This document shows positions 25,316 to 33,862 of a stretch of 64,000 bases of DNA, piece by piece. The stretch comes from Anaerolineae bacterium (lineage in GTDB: Bacteria; Chloroflexota; Anaerolineae; Aggregatilineales; Phototrophicaceae). The notes beneath the pieces are model-generated. The model was given only the letters and a program-made list of their open reading frames with translations, was not told the DNA's origin and made no database searches. How positions within the stretch are numbered: the first letter of the stretch is position 1; the number at the start of each line of letters is the position of its first letter. The DNA is taken from NCBI GenBank assembly GCA_022841825.1, contig JALHQT010000007.1:1-64000 (forward strand), in the 5' to 3' direction. The position numbers and the translations under genes are program-made.

Positions 25316-26500
25316 ATGAACAGATCCCGCAACCTTGCTTTACTCCTGTTCTCCACCGTCTTGATGGCGCTCTTGTTCACACTGCCGATCTACGCGCAGA
25401 CATCGCCAACGCCGGATAACCCCAACGCGAACATTAGCTGGCCGCCCCCCGTCTACACCGTCAGCGGCGATTTTACGATACGCGGCTCCGCCAACCTGCC
25501 CAACCAAAGCAACTACTTCATCGAGTACCAGCCCGTCGCCGCCTTCTTCCCGGATGAGGTGATCGACCCGAACGTCTGGCTGCCCGCGAACGCGCCGAGC
25601 GCCAGCGCCGTGCAGGATGGCATCCTTGGCGTGTGGGATACCACGCTGGCGGATGATGGCGTCTACAAGATTCGGCTCACCGTGCGCGTGCGCGGCGGGC
25701 AGCCGGTCAGCGCCATCGTCGAACCCATTCGCGTGCTGAACAACCCACCGCCGTTTGTGGTCGAAGAGACCAGCCCCCGCGACATCATCGAAGGAATTAT
25801 CGGCACGCCGCCGCCTAGCGTTGGACAGCCCACGCCCATCCCGACCTTCGACGTAACGCCGCGCGTGACGGTCAACCGCAGCAGCGTCAATGTGCGCGAG
25901 GGCGACAGCACCGCCTACCCGGTCATCACCGCTCTGACGCAAGGGACGACGGTATCCGTGCTGGGCATCAGCAACCAGGGCACCGGTTGGTACTACGTGC
26001 AGCTCCCCGATGGTCGTCGCGGCTGGATTTCGCCGACGGTGGTTGAAGCGGAAGGCGACTTCAGCAATATCGCACGGCTTGCGCCGCCGCCCATACCGGT
26101 GACGCCGACGCCCATACCGACCGCCACCCCCGCGACCGTCTCGAACCTGACGGCAGGCATCGTGGTCTTCGATAACCCGACCCCGACCTGCGCTGTACCC
26201 TTCACCGTTGGCTTCGATGTCGCCAACACAGGCAGCATCCCGACGCCCGGCGGCTTCGTCACGCTGCTGGATTCGCGGCAGGCGGATGGCTCCGTACAGG
26301 CGAACGTCACGCAGCCGCTGCCGATCATCAACCCTGGCACGACGGTGCGCATCAACTTCCCGCTGACCATCAGCACCTGGTACAACGAAGTGCACGTCAT
26401 CACGCTGACGATTGACTCGTCAAACCAGATCTTCGAGTTCAACGAGAACGACAATCGCCAGACGGTGACGTATGTCCTGCAGAAGGGCGCGTGCCCGTAG
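25316..26500 (+). CDS. Secreted SH3 and CARDB-like protein
   Basis: A 394-residue exported protein starting after GAGGAG. The signal peptide (LALLLFSTVLMALLF) ends near IYAQTS. Residues about 45-145 form a beta-rich domain I do not recognise. Residues about 185-245 are an SH3b domain (VNVREGDSTAYPVI, GWYYVQLPDGRRGWI). After a Pro/Thr linker, residues about 280-390 look like a CARDB cell-adhesion module (FTVGFDVANTGSIPTPGGF, NQIFEFNENDN). The layout suggests a surface-binding protein. It converges on folC, whose stop is 3 bases away. Confidence 0.82.
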   Translation: MNRSRNLALLLFSTVLMALLFTLPIYAQTSPTPDNPNANISWPPPVYTVSGDFTIRGSANLPNQSNYFIEYQPVAAFFPDEVIDPNVWLPANAPSASAVQDGILGVWDTTLADDGVYKIRLTVRVRGGQPVSAIVEPIRVLNNPPPFVVEETSPRDIIEGIIGTPPPSVGQPTPIPTFDVTPRVTVNRSSVNVREGDSTAYPVITALTQGTTVSVLGISNQGTGWYYVQLPDGRRGWISPTVVEAEGDFSNIARLAPPPIPVTPTPIPTATPATVSNLTAGIVVFDNPTPTCAVPFTVGFDVANTGSIPTPGGFVTLLDSRQADGSVQANVTQPLPIINPGTTVRINFPLTISTWYNEVHVITLTIDSSNQIFEFNENDNRQTVTYVLQKGACP

Positions 26501-26502
26501 GA

Positions 26503-27861
26503 CTATATCCGCTCGTAGCGTAACCCCCACAATTGCAGCGCTTCCGCCACGACCGGCAGCGCTGCACCGATCAGGATCGTGCCCTCCGCGCCCGCCTTCT
26601 CGCGCGCCAGTGCCAGCGCCGCGCTCAGGTCGGGCGCATACTGCGCATCGGGCTTGACCTGGCGGGCTTCCGCCAGCGCCGCGTCCTGCGGCGGGAACTT
26701 CACATTCGGGCTGACGTTATTCTCCGTCACGATCAGATGATCGGCGGCTTTGCCGAAGACGCGGTAGACGCCGGGATAATCGCGGTCGTGAGGCGTGGCG
26801 ACGATGACGACCAGCGGCGTGGTGATCGCTCCGCGCAGGCTGGCGAGCATAGCCTCTGCCGCCACGACCGTCGTCGCGCCATCCACCACGATCTGCGGGT
26901 GATCCGCCAGTTTATGCAGCCGACCGGGCCAGACGACGCTCGCCAACCCGTCGCGGATCGCTGCGACATATTCCGGCGAGGCGTGCGAAATGCCGCTCAG
27001 ACGCGCATGCATGTTGCCCGCGCCCTGCACCGCCAGCGTCGCGTTTTCGACCTGATAGCGACCGAAGAGCGACAGCGTGAGATCGCCGTAGCGCCCCAGA
27101 CGCATCCGAATGCCCTGGGGCGTCGTCTCGACGTACTCGCCCATGTCGCCCTGCGCGATCCAGGCGAATTCCGCGCCCTGCGCATCCGCCTCGGTTTGCA
27201 GCACGTCCAGCACAGCGGGCGCCTGCGGCACGCTGTAGGCATAGCTGCCCGGCTTGATGATGCCGGCTTTGTGCCAGGCGATGCGCTCGATGTACGGACC
27301 CAACTGCTGGACGTGTTCGAGCATGATCGGCGTGAAGAGCGAGAGGCGGTTGGGCACGACCGAGATGTCGTCGAAACGACCGCCGCGCCCGACCTCGCAG
27401 ACCGCCGCGTCGATGCCGATCTCATCCCACCAGCGCAGCGCGACTGCCAGGAAGATGCCCTGTGGGCTGAAGTACTGCGTGCCGAACAAGCCTTCCTCGA
27501 TGCGGTCGATGGATGGCGAGAGGTCGGAGAGGATGCGCACGAAGTCCGCTTCCGGGATCATCTGCCCGTTCGCGCGGATGCGCTCGCGCCAGTCGATCAT
27601 ATGCGGGCTGGTGATCATGCCGACGCGATGACCAAGCTGCTGCAGGAGCCGGGCGAGGATCGCAGTCGTCGAACCCTTGCCCTTGCTCCCGGTGATGACG
27701 GCGTATTCGCGCGGCGTGTTCAGCAGCCCTTCTGCCTGGATCAGATGGCGTGTGGGGGTGGTGTCTCGGCTGATCTCATCGGGCGGGCGTGTTCCGCCGC
27801 CCAGCCTGCGCATGGAACGAAACAGGTAGGTAATCGCGTCGCCTTCATTGGTAAAGCGCAT
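26503..27861 (-). CDS. folC: Folylpolyglutamate/dihydrofolate synthase family ligase
   Basis: A 452-residue Mur-ligase-family enzyme that adds glutamate to folates (and perhaps makes dihydrofolate from dihydropteroate). The ATP loop is VITGSKGKGSTTAILARLL, followed by MITSPHMIDWRERIRANG and VCEVGRGGRFDDISV, where FolC proteins carry the Mg and folate-binding residues. VVWPGRLHKL and VVDGATTVVAAE match the C-terminal domain. Many FolC proteins have GLGGRLDATN where this has GRGGRFDDIS, so substrate may differ. It is followed by no other folate gene here. Confidence 0.87.
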   Translation of the reverse strand: MRFTNEGDAITYLFRSMRRLGGGTRPPDEISRDTTPTRHLIQAEGLLNTPREYAVITGSKGKGSTTAILARLLQQLGHRVGMITSPHMIDWRERIRANGQMIPEADFVRILSDLSPSIDRIEEGLFGTQYFSPQGIFLAVALRWWDEIGIDAAVCEVGRGGRFDDISVVPNRLSLFTPIMLEHVQQLGPYIERIAWHKAGIIKPGSYAYSVPQAPAVLDVLQTEADAQGAEFAWIAQGDMGEYVETTPQGIRMRLGRYGDLTLSLFGRYQVENATLAVQGAGNMHARLSGISHASPEYVAAIRDGLASVVWPGRLHKLADHPQIVVDGATTVVAAEAMLASLRGAITTPLVVIVATPHDRDYPGVYRVFGKAADHLIVTENNVSPNVKFPPQDAALAEARQVKPDAQYAPDLSAALALAREKAGAEGTILIGAALPVVAEALQLWGLRYERI

Positions 27862-27918
27862 GGGGACCGCCTCGCAGCAGCGTCTTCACCCGCCGCAGTG
27901 GTTCGTTCTTTATGATGG

Positions 27919-28395
27919 TCATGTGCCTGTGACTCTTTCGTATCCCGCCGCGTCGTCCGGTGTGTAGCGCTGCTTAAAGGTGAAAGCGTAAGGCGTCGGT
28001 CCGTGCGCGCGCAGGTGGTCAATGCGCTCCCGCGCCTCCTCGATGGTTGGCTCGTGCCCTTCCGGAACCCACCACAGCGCCACCATCGCCTCGCCATCAT
28101 GGCGGAACCATTCCTTGCGGCGGCGGAAGAACTGCGCATGATCGCTGTAGTAGGCGTAATCAAAGAGCGCGTTGATGTTCTGCCAGACGGACAGGTTGAT
28201 CAGCACATCTTCGCCAAAGGGACGCATGAGTGTGGCATCACCGCCCTCGCCCTTGAGAATCCAGACGAAGCCGGGCGTCTCCATGCCCAGCGCGTTAATG
28301 CGCGGGACGTTATCGACGAAATCCTTCATCGAAGGATCATCAAGCGAGGTGAGCATCCGCGCGAGATTCAGTTGGGCGATCTGGTAGGCGGGCAT
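27919..28395 (-). CDS. DUF3291 domain protein
   Basis: A 158-residue protein with the DUF3291 pattern: YQIAQLNLARMLTSLDDP at the start, FVDNVPRINALGMETPGFVW, INLSVWQNINALFDYAY and ALWWVPEGHEPTIEEARER. The fold is a ferredoxin-like dimeric barrel resembling antibiotic-biosynthesis monooxygenases; the function is unknown. GGAGGAG lies 8 bases before the ATG. It could be cotranscribed with folC downstream and the YcaQ-like gene upstream, both on this strand. Confidence 0.88.
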   Translation of the reverse strand: MPAYQIAQLNLARMLTSLDDPSMKDFVDNVPRINALGMETPGFVWILKGEGGDATLMRPFGEDVLINLSVWQNINALFDYAYYSDHAQFFRRRKEWFRHDGEAMVALWWVPEGHEPTIEEARERIDHLRAHGPTPYAFTFKQRYTPDDAAGYERVTGT

Positions 28396-28484
28396 CGGTC
28401 ATCTCCTCCGGTGGGCAGTGAGCATGCCCAACGATAGCGCGGACATCCCGCGCAGGCAATGACCGGGAGAGACCAGCGCGCTCC

Positions 28485-29681
28485 TCAGGCTCGCACGATC
28501 TCCCGCGCCCCCAGCCAGCCCGCCAGCGACTCAATCGCCCCATTCACTGACTTGTCGAGCGCCTTCGTCCGCTTGACGCCCGGCTCCCAGTGCTGGGCGT
28601 GAATGTGCAGCCGCTTGTGTGTGCGGTCGAACGCCGGGTCGATACGCCCGATCAGGCGGTCGCCGTGCAGCACGGGCAGCACGAAGTAGCCGTACTGCCG
28701 TTTGTGTTTGGGCGTATAGATCTCCAGCCGGAAGTAGAAATCCCACATCAGCTCGGTACGCTTGCGGTCGCAAATCAGGTTGTCGAACGGCGAGAGCAGC
28801 ACCGTGCGCCCCGCCCAATCGCCCATCTCGATCTGCTGTGCGAGCGGCAGGTCATCGTGGTGGATGTACCATGTTCCCTTCCAGTCTGCGTCTGCGTCCT
28901 TGATGTGCACACGCTGGATCACGCCCTCGTGTTCCAGCTCGCGCAGGACGCTGACGAGTTCGGGGTAGAAGCCGCGCACGAAATGCAGCTTGATCTGCTG
29001 CGGGGTGGCGACGCCGAGCGCGCGCAGCGCGATTTGCACGGCGCGGCGGGTGCTCTCGTGATGCGTGATGACCTCGCGCGGCGTCCACTCCGGCAGGACG
29101 CGCTCTGCCAGATGCCAGAGGCGGTTCTGCCCCTTGCGCGAATGGACGAAGACCTCGCCGCGCACCCACAGATGATCGAGCATCCGCGCGCCGGTGCGTT
29201 CGCTCGTCCAGCCGCCGCTCACCCACGTCATACCAACTTTGTCCTTGCCGCCGATCTGCGACAGCGACAGCGGACCACGGTCGCGCAGCTCGGTGATGAT
29301 GTGGTCGCGCAGCGCCTGGTTCTCCTGCGCCCACTGCCGCACCCGTTGCGACCATGCCGACGAGTACACGTCATGCGCGCGCATCTGCCCGCTGTGGATG
29401 GCGTAGTTCTCGGTCAGCACGATGCTCGCCGCGTGCGCCCAGTACTCGAACAGGTGGCGCTCGCCCCACATCAGACGGTCGAATTCCGCCGGGTCGTAGG
29501 CACCCAGGCGGCTGAACAGCACGATCTGGTGGTTCTTGGCGATGATGCTGGTCGGGTCGAGCTGCAAGCAGCCAAGCTGGCGAATCGTCGCCAGCATGTC
29601 GCCGGTCACGCCGTTCAGGCGTTGGGCGGAGACGGCGAGGCGGCGGGCAGTTGTCGGCGTGAGGGTGAGTGCGTGGGACAT
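28485..29681 (-). CDS. YcaQ/AlkX-like winged-helix DNA glycosylase
   Basis: A 398-residue HTH_42-family protein (formerly COG3214). Characterised relatives YcaQ and AlkX unhook interstrand DNA crosslinks. The catalytic Q-hydrophobic-D motif is present as Gln40-Leu41-Asp42 in LGCLQLDPTSII. Other family stretches are FEYWAHAASIV, RGPLSLSQI, LLSPFDNLICDRKR and FRLEIYTPKHKRQYGYF. The length matches. A DNA-repair role is inferred from family. Its 5' region carries the octamer repeat. Confidence 0.9.
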   Translation of the reverse strand: MSHALTLTPTTARRLAVSAQRLNGVTGDMLATIRQLGCLQLDPTSIIAKNHQIVLFSRLGAYDPAEFDRLMWGERHLFEYWAHAASIVLTENYAIHSGQMRAHDVYSSAWSQRVRQWAQENQALRDHIITELRDRGPLSLSQIGGKDKVGMTWVSGGWTSERTGARMLDHLWVRGEVFVHSRKGQNRLWHLAERVLPEWTPREVITHHESTRRAVQIALRALGVATPQQIKLHFVRGFYPELVSVLRELEHEGVIQRVHIKDADADWKGTWYIHHDDLPLAQQIEMGDWAGRTVLLSPFDNLICDRKRTELMWDFYFRLEIYTPKHKRQYGYFVLPVLHGDRLIGRIDPAFDRTHKRLHIHAQHWEPGVKRTKALDKSVNGAIESLAGWLGAREIVRA

Positions 29682-29704
29682 GTCGATAGACGCCTTGTGG
29701 TAGA

Positions 29705-29841
29705 AGGTGATGAGGCAAAAGGTGATGAGGTGATAAGGTCAAATTGATTCATGCAAAGGGCATGCCGTGTCATCTATGAGCTAGGCGGCAACAGGGATTT
29801 TGTACTTCCAAATCACCGTTTGCCTCGTTACCTCGTCACCT
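29705..29841. repeat. AGGTGATG octamer-unit inverted element
   Basis: The left part (29705-29743) is AGGTGATG, AGGCAAAA, GGTGATG, AGGTGATA, AGGTCAAA. The right part (29818-29841) reads on the minus strand as AGGTGACG, AGGTAACG, AGGCAAAC. Here the unit is 8 bp with one 7-bp slip. It sits upstream of the YcaQ-like gene; the gap up to 29968 holds nothing else recognisable. Confidence 0.6.
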
Positions 29842-29968
29842 GAAACCGATACGTGCTTTATGTCGCATCGCGCGCCGACTGTACCAAAGACCCGCCTGTA
29901 CAGCGAGGGCGCATCGGCGTACACTGAGATGCGACACGTTTCATGAACGAGAGCCATCAACCGCCATC

Positions 29969-30274
29969 ATGTTGTGGGTGACAACCAAAGAGCTGGAGAC
30001 AGCGCTGGCAGAGGCAGGATTTCTGGAGCCTCAGGTCGGCGGCAGCTTCATCTGGATCTGGCGGCGCAGCCGCGATGTCCGCGCGTGGGGGTACACGGCG
30101 CGCTTCAGTTCGCGCCTGCGTTCGCGCAAGGCGATCCGCGCGCGGTTGCTGCGGACACTGGGGCGGCTGGGCAAGGTCGAGGTGACGTGGGTGCACAACG
30201 ACGAAGCGGACTTCTACTTCCTGAGCGACATCATCGATCCGGAAATGCAGCGGGATGATGAGGAGTCCGGGTGA
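29969..30274 (+). CDS. Hypothetical basic small protein
   Basis: A 101-residue protein I do not recognise. It starts MLWVTTKELETALAEAG, has an aromatic GGSFIWIWRRSRDV stretch, a very basic middle (SSRLRSRKAIRARLLRTLG) and an acidic C-terminus (DDEESG). No strong ribosome binding site is visible. The frame is open end to end, codon use fits the neighbours, and it stops 2 bases before the remnant toxin on the other strand. It may be a real lineage-specific gene. Confidence 0.5.
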   Translation: MLWVTTKELETALAEAGFLEPQVGGSFIWIWRRSRDVRAWGYTARFSSRLRSRKAIRARLLRTLGRLGKVEVTWVHNDEADFYFLSDIIDPEMQRDDEESG

Positions 30275-30276
30275 TC

Positions 30277-30428
30277 CTATTTCAGTTCCAGCAATCCGTT
30301 GTCTTCGCTTTCCAAGAACGCTTTTATAGTGACATGATGGCGTTCAAGCAGTTCAGCAATCGCGGTTGTTGTGCAGTTGCCTAAATGTATCCAAATGACC
30401 TTTGGCGGATATCAAGCAGCAGCTTCAT
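30277..30428 (-). pseudogene. DUF5615 PIN-like toxin with internal deletion
   Basis: An ATG at 30428, overlapping the antitoxin stop as ATGA, opens MKLLLD, the invariant start of DUF5615 toxins. The frame then breaks. In the adjacent frame the exact C-terminal region of the family follows: YPPKVIWIHLGNCTTTAIAE, then LLERHHVTIKAFLESED and NGLLELK, ending at TAG 30277-30279. Only about 50 codons remain of roughly 110-120, so the central part including the second catalytic Asp is deleted and the join is out of frame. This mirrors the broken vapC at 12531-12769. Confidence 0.8.
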
Positions 30429-30652
30429 GACTGTATGACGAGCGTGTGTCGCTCACACTCCGCCGCGTAGCTCAGGCATGCCATGATGTCCTCGCGCGTC
30501 AGCATCGGAAAATCGCTCAGGATTTCTTCAATGCTCATGTCCGCTGCGAGATATGACAGCACGTCGTATACGGTGATCCGCATCCCGCGAATGCAGGGCT
30601 TGCAGCTGCGCTTGCCCGGTTCGAGTGTAATTCTTCCGCTGTAATCGTTCAC
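30425..30652 (-). CDS. DUF433 antitoxin
   Basis: A 75-residue DUF433 protein, the usual antitoxin partner of DUF5615 toxins. Family motifs are RITLEPGKRSCKPCIRGMRI, TVYDVLSYLAADMS and EEILSDFPMLTREDIMACL, the last being a winged-helix-like DNA-binding segment. It uses a GTG start with a G-rich ribosome binding site. The frame is intact although the overlapping toxin gene is broken, so it now stands alone as a possible DNA-binding protein or protective antitoxin. Confidence 0.88.
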   Translation of the reverse strand: MNDYSGRITLEPGKRSCKPCIRGMRITVYDVLSYLAADMSIEEILSDFPMLTREDIMACLSYAAECERHTLVIQS

Positions 30653-30668
30653 TAGCTACCCCTTCGGA

Positions 30669-31793
30669 CTATTCCTTGTGTGATTTGTCTTTTTTTCGCA
30701 GGAGATGGATTTGCTCGACTAATTCTACTGGCAATTCTTTTTCTATGTAATCGGGTACATACAGATCTTCAAAAATGGGTGGGGGACTCGACATTCTTTG
30801 TCGAGCCCACCCCCGATCACAGTCAACTTTGAATTGATAGTCTTTGTACTGTCGTATGAAGTCAGGCACAAAAAGCGCTGGATGATCCGGATCAATGAAT
30901 CGATCGAGGTCTTGCTCGTTCGTATAAGTACTTCCGTCAGGAAGTATGGCAGGTCCGAACATTTCATCTTGCCAAATTGCTTTTCGCAAATCTGCGCCAA
31001 GCAGGTATGCCCCAGTCAAATCGACCCCACATAGTCTTGCGCGAAAAAAATATCCTCCACTCAGATCAGCATTTCTCATTTTGGAGCCTTCTAGACATGC
31101 ATACTCGACCTTAGCCATGTTGAAGCGGGTAAAGTCAAGTACGGAGTTCGTCAGGTAAGCAAATCTCATATCTGCGCCTTCAAAATTCACGTTTCGCAGA
31201 TCGCAATTAGAGAGGACTGTATTTCGCAAGACAGTGCCCTGACATTTGCAGCTACACATCGTAGAGAACGCAAGAGATGCATTCTCAAAATTGGCACCCA
31301 TAAGTGACGCATTCTCAAGTTTCGCATAACGGAGCTGTGCTGCGCGAAGATTCGCATTGTTGAGATCAGCCCCCTGCCACTGAGGCGGATGGCTGCTAAA
31401 ATCCGCACGTTGCAATAATCCTTCTTCTCCTTCAAGCCATTTTTCGAACCTCAGCCGTTCAATCCCACTAACGGCGATGTCACGCGACCGACTTCGCACT
31501 TGCCAGAGCAACTCACTGCGCAATCTACTCTTCTCGCGGCGGTCATCTCGCCACTTGTCGAAGTGGTATAGAAGCGCAATCGCAATGCATGTACTGATCG
31601 CCTCTGGCCAAATCCCATTAATGAACCAATGATCGATGTCGGCGCTGCTCGATATTCCTATCAGAAACCCAATCACGCCGCCCAAGAAAAGTCCGGGCGT
31701 AATCCAGAGCCAAACATTCTCACGCCAAATTTGCTTGGTTTGTTCCCAACCTGGTTCAGTATTTCTCTGCTCAGAAGGTGTCACATCGTTCAT
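30669..31793 (-). CDS. Membrane-anchored pentapeptide-repeat protein
   Basis: A 374-residue protein. Two TM helices lie at about residues 29-48 (LWITPGLFLGGVIGFLIGI) and 60-80 (WPEAISTCIAIALLYHF). A basic stretch follows, then about 25 pentapeptide repeats A(D/N)LXX at 135-285, for example GADLNNANLRAAQLRYAKL and GADLRKA, forming a right-handed beta helix. The C-terminal 80 residues are non-repetitive and charged (LLRKKDKSHKE). Base composition is visibly more AT-rich than the neighbours, which suggests transfer. Function unknown. Confidence 0.85.
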   Translation of the reverse strand: MNDVTPSEQRNTEPGWEQTKQIWRENVWLWITPGLFLGGVIGFLIGISSSADIDHWFINGIWPEAISTCIAIALLYHFDKWRDDRREKSRLRSELLWQVRSRSRDIAVSGIERLRFEKWLEGEEGLLQRADFSSHPPQWQGADLNNANLRAAQLRYAKLENASLMGANFENASLAFSTMCSCKCQGTVLRNTVLSNCDLRNVNFEGADMRFAYLTNSVLDFTRFNMAKVEYACLEGSKMRNADLSGGYFFRARLCGVDLTGAYLLGADLRKAIWQDEMFGPAILPDGSTYTNEQDLDRFIDPDHPALFVPDFIRQYKDYQFKVDCDRGWARQRMSSPPPIFEDLYVPDYIEKELPVELVEQIHLLRKKDKSHKE

Positions 31794-31954
31794 TCCGCAA
31801 AGCCCTGTATGTCACGACGTTGTGTTATATACATCTATAGCATAGAACCTGGGTTGAGTATGCACCTTAGGCGCGACCATCACCATAACGCCACTCATTC
31901 GCATTTCCCCACGCTTCGTGCTTCAATAGCCCGCAATAACGCGAAGGACATGCG

Positions 31955-33862
31955 ATGTCGCTGCTTGCTCCGCTGGGGCTGCTGGCGCTGCTGCTGGCAA
32001 TCCCGATCATCCTGCTCTACATGCTGCGCTTGCGCAGGCGCGAAGTGCGCATCAGCAGCACCTATCTGTGGGCGCAGGTGCTGCGCGACCGTGAGGCGAA
32101 TACGCCCTGGCAGAAACTGCGCCGCAACATGCTGCTCTTGCTCCAACTGCTGATCCTCCTGCTGCTGGCAATCGCGCTGGCACGTCCCTACATCAATGTG
32201 CCCGCCGTCACATCCGGGCAGACCGCGCTGCTGATCGATGCCAGCGCCAGCATGAACACGACAGACGTCAACGGCGGCACACGCTTTGCCGAAGCACAGC
32301 GGCGCGCGCATGAGATCATCGATCTGCTGCGCGTGGGTGATACTGCGACGATCATCCGCGTCGCCGATGTGCCGGAGGTGCTGACAGGCTACAGCGGCGA
32401 TGCTGCCGTGCTGCACGCGGCGGTCAACAACGCACAGCCCAGCGGCGCCCCTGCCGATTGGACATCAGCCCTGACGTTGGCGGCGGCGGGCGCGGCGGGT
32501 GCCGAGACGTTTAATGTCGTCATCATCGGCGACGGCGGCATCGGCGCGGCGTCCGGCTTCCCACCCATCCCCGGCGACATCGAGTTCGTCCCGGTCGGCA
32601 CCTCGCGCGATAACCTGGCGATCAGCGCCTTCGCCGCGCGCGCGCTGCCGGGCGAACCCGCCCAGCTCTTCACGCAGATTACCAACTACAGCGCGGCGGA
32701 TGTCGAAGCGATCTTCTCGCTGCGCGTCGATGGCGAGCTGGTCAGCGCCGAGCGCGTCACGCTGCCCGCTGGCGGCGGACTGCCGATCACCAGCGATGAC
32801 CTGCCGGACGATTACGAGCGCGTCGAGGCGGCGCTGACGCTGCCCGCCGAGTCGTCGTTCGTCGATCTGCTGCCGCTCGACAACACCGCTTACGCCGTCT
32901 CGCCGGGGTCGGGCGCGCGCCGCGTGCTGCTGATGAGCGAGGGCAACCGCTTCTTCGAGCAGGTGCTGCGCAGTACCCCAGGGGTACGCACCTTCCTCGG
33001 CAGCCCGGAAACGGGCATCCCGCCGGGCAATTATGACCTGATCATCCTGGATGGCTGGCTGCCGCCGCAACTGCCGCCGGGAGACCTGTTCATCGTCAAT
33101 CCAGCGAGTGACACGGCGCTCTTCCGCGTCGGCGGTGTGCTGGAGCCGATCACGGGAATTCGTGTGCTGCGCGGCGACCCCCGCATGACGTTCGTCGATT
33201 TCGACGCGGTCAATTTGCTGCGGGCGCGCCAGGTCTTCGCCACCTGGGCGCAGCCGCTCGTCAATAGCGACGGGGGTCCGCTGCTGCTGGCGGGCGAGAC
33301 CGATGGGCGGCAGGTCGCCATCCTGACCTTCGACGTGCGCGATTCAGACTTGCCGCTGCAAATCACCTTCCCAATTCTCATCGCGTCACTGCTCGACTGG
33401 TTCACGCCGGAAGACATCATCGCCGATGCCGTGCTGGGCGTCGGCGATGTCGTGGCGCTGCGTCCGCCGCTTGACGCCGCTTCGCTGCGCGTGACGCTGC
33501 CGGACGGCGTTCAGCGCGCGGTGACGCTGGGTGCGTCGCCATCGTTTGCCGAGACGGGGCAGCCGGGCTTCTACGGCGTCGAGGTGGTGCGCGCGGACGG
33601 GGCGAGCGACACGGCGAGCTTCGCCGTCAACCTGTTCGCGCCGGAGGAGAGCGACATCGCGCCGCGTACGTCGATCACGCTGGGGCAGACGGAGATCACG
33701 CCGGGCGGCGAGCCGGAGCTGGGGCAGCAGGAGTACTGGTACTGGCTGGCGCTGGCGGCGCTGGTCGTTCTGCTGGTCGAGTGGTATGTCTATCACCGCC
33801 GCCAGCGCGCGCCGGTGGTGTTTAAGACGCGCTATACTGAGCGTGCAGCAAGACGAGGATAA
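31955..33862 (+). CDS. BatA/VWA-domain membrane protein
   Basis: A 635-residue protein. The N-terminal BatA-type membrane region has TM1 (LGLLALLLAIPIILLYML), the sequence RLRRREVRISSTYLW, and TM2 (MLLLLQLLILLLLAIALA). A von Willebrand A domain (about 83-215) has MIDAS motif DASASM. A large beta-rich extracytoplasmic region follows, then a last TM (YWYWLALAALVVLLVEWYV) and a basic tail (YHRRQRAPVVFKTRY). Related proteins work with MoxR ATPases and BatB-like partners, none of which are adjacent. Its last codons are duplicated downstream of the next gene. Confidence 0.88.
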   Translation: MSLLAPLGLLALLLAIPIILLYMLRLRRREVRISSTYLWAQVLRDREANTPWQKLRRNMLLLLQLLILLLLAIALARPYINVPAVTSGQTALLIDASASMNTTDVNGGTRFAEAQRRAHEIIDLLRVGDTATIIRVADVPEVLTGYSGDAAVLHAAVNNAQPSGAPADWTSALTLAAAGAAGAETFNVVIIGDGGIGAASGFPPIPGDIEFVPVGTSRDNLAISAFAARALPGEPAQLFTQITNYSAADVEAIFSLRVDGELVSAERVTLPAGGGLPITSDDLPDDYERVEAALTLPAESSFVDLLPLDNTAYAVSPGSGARRVLLMSEGNRFFEQVLRSTPGVRTFLGSPETGIPPGNYDLIILDGWLPPQLPPGDLFIVNPASDTALFRVGGVLEPITGIRVLRGDPRMTFVDFDAVNLLRARQVFATWAQPLVNSDGGPLLLAGETDGRQVAILTFDVRDSDLPLQITFPILIASLLDWFTPEDIIADAVLGVGDVVALRPPLDAASLRVTLPDGVQRAVTLGASPSFAETGQPGFYGVEVVRADGASDTASFAVNLFAPEESDIAPRTSITLGQTEITPGGEPELGQQEYWYWLALAALVVLLVEWYVYHRRQRAPVVFKTRYTERAARRG

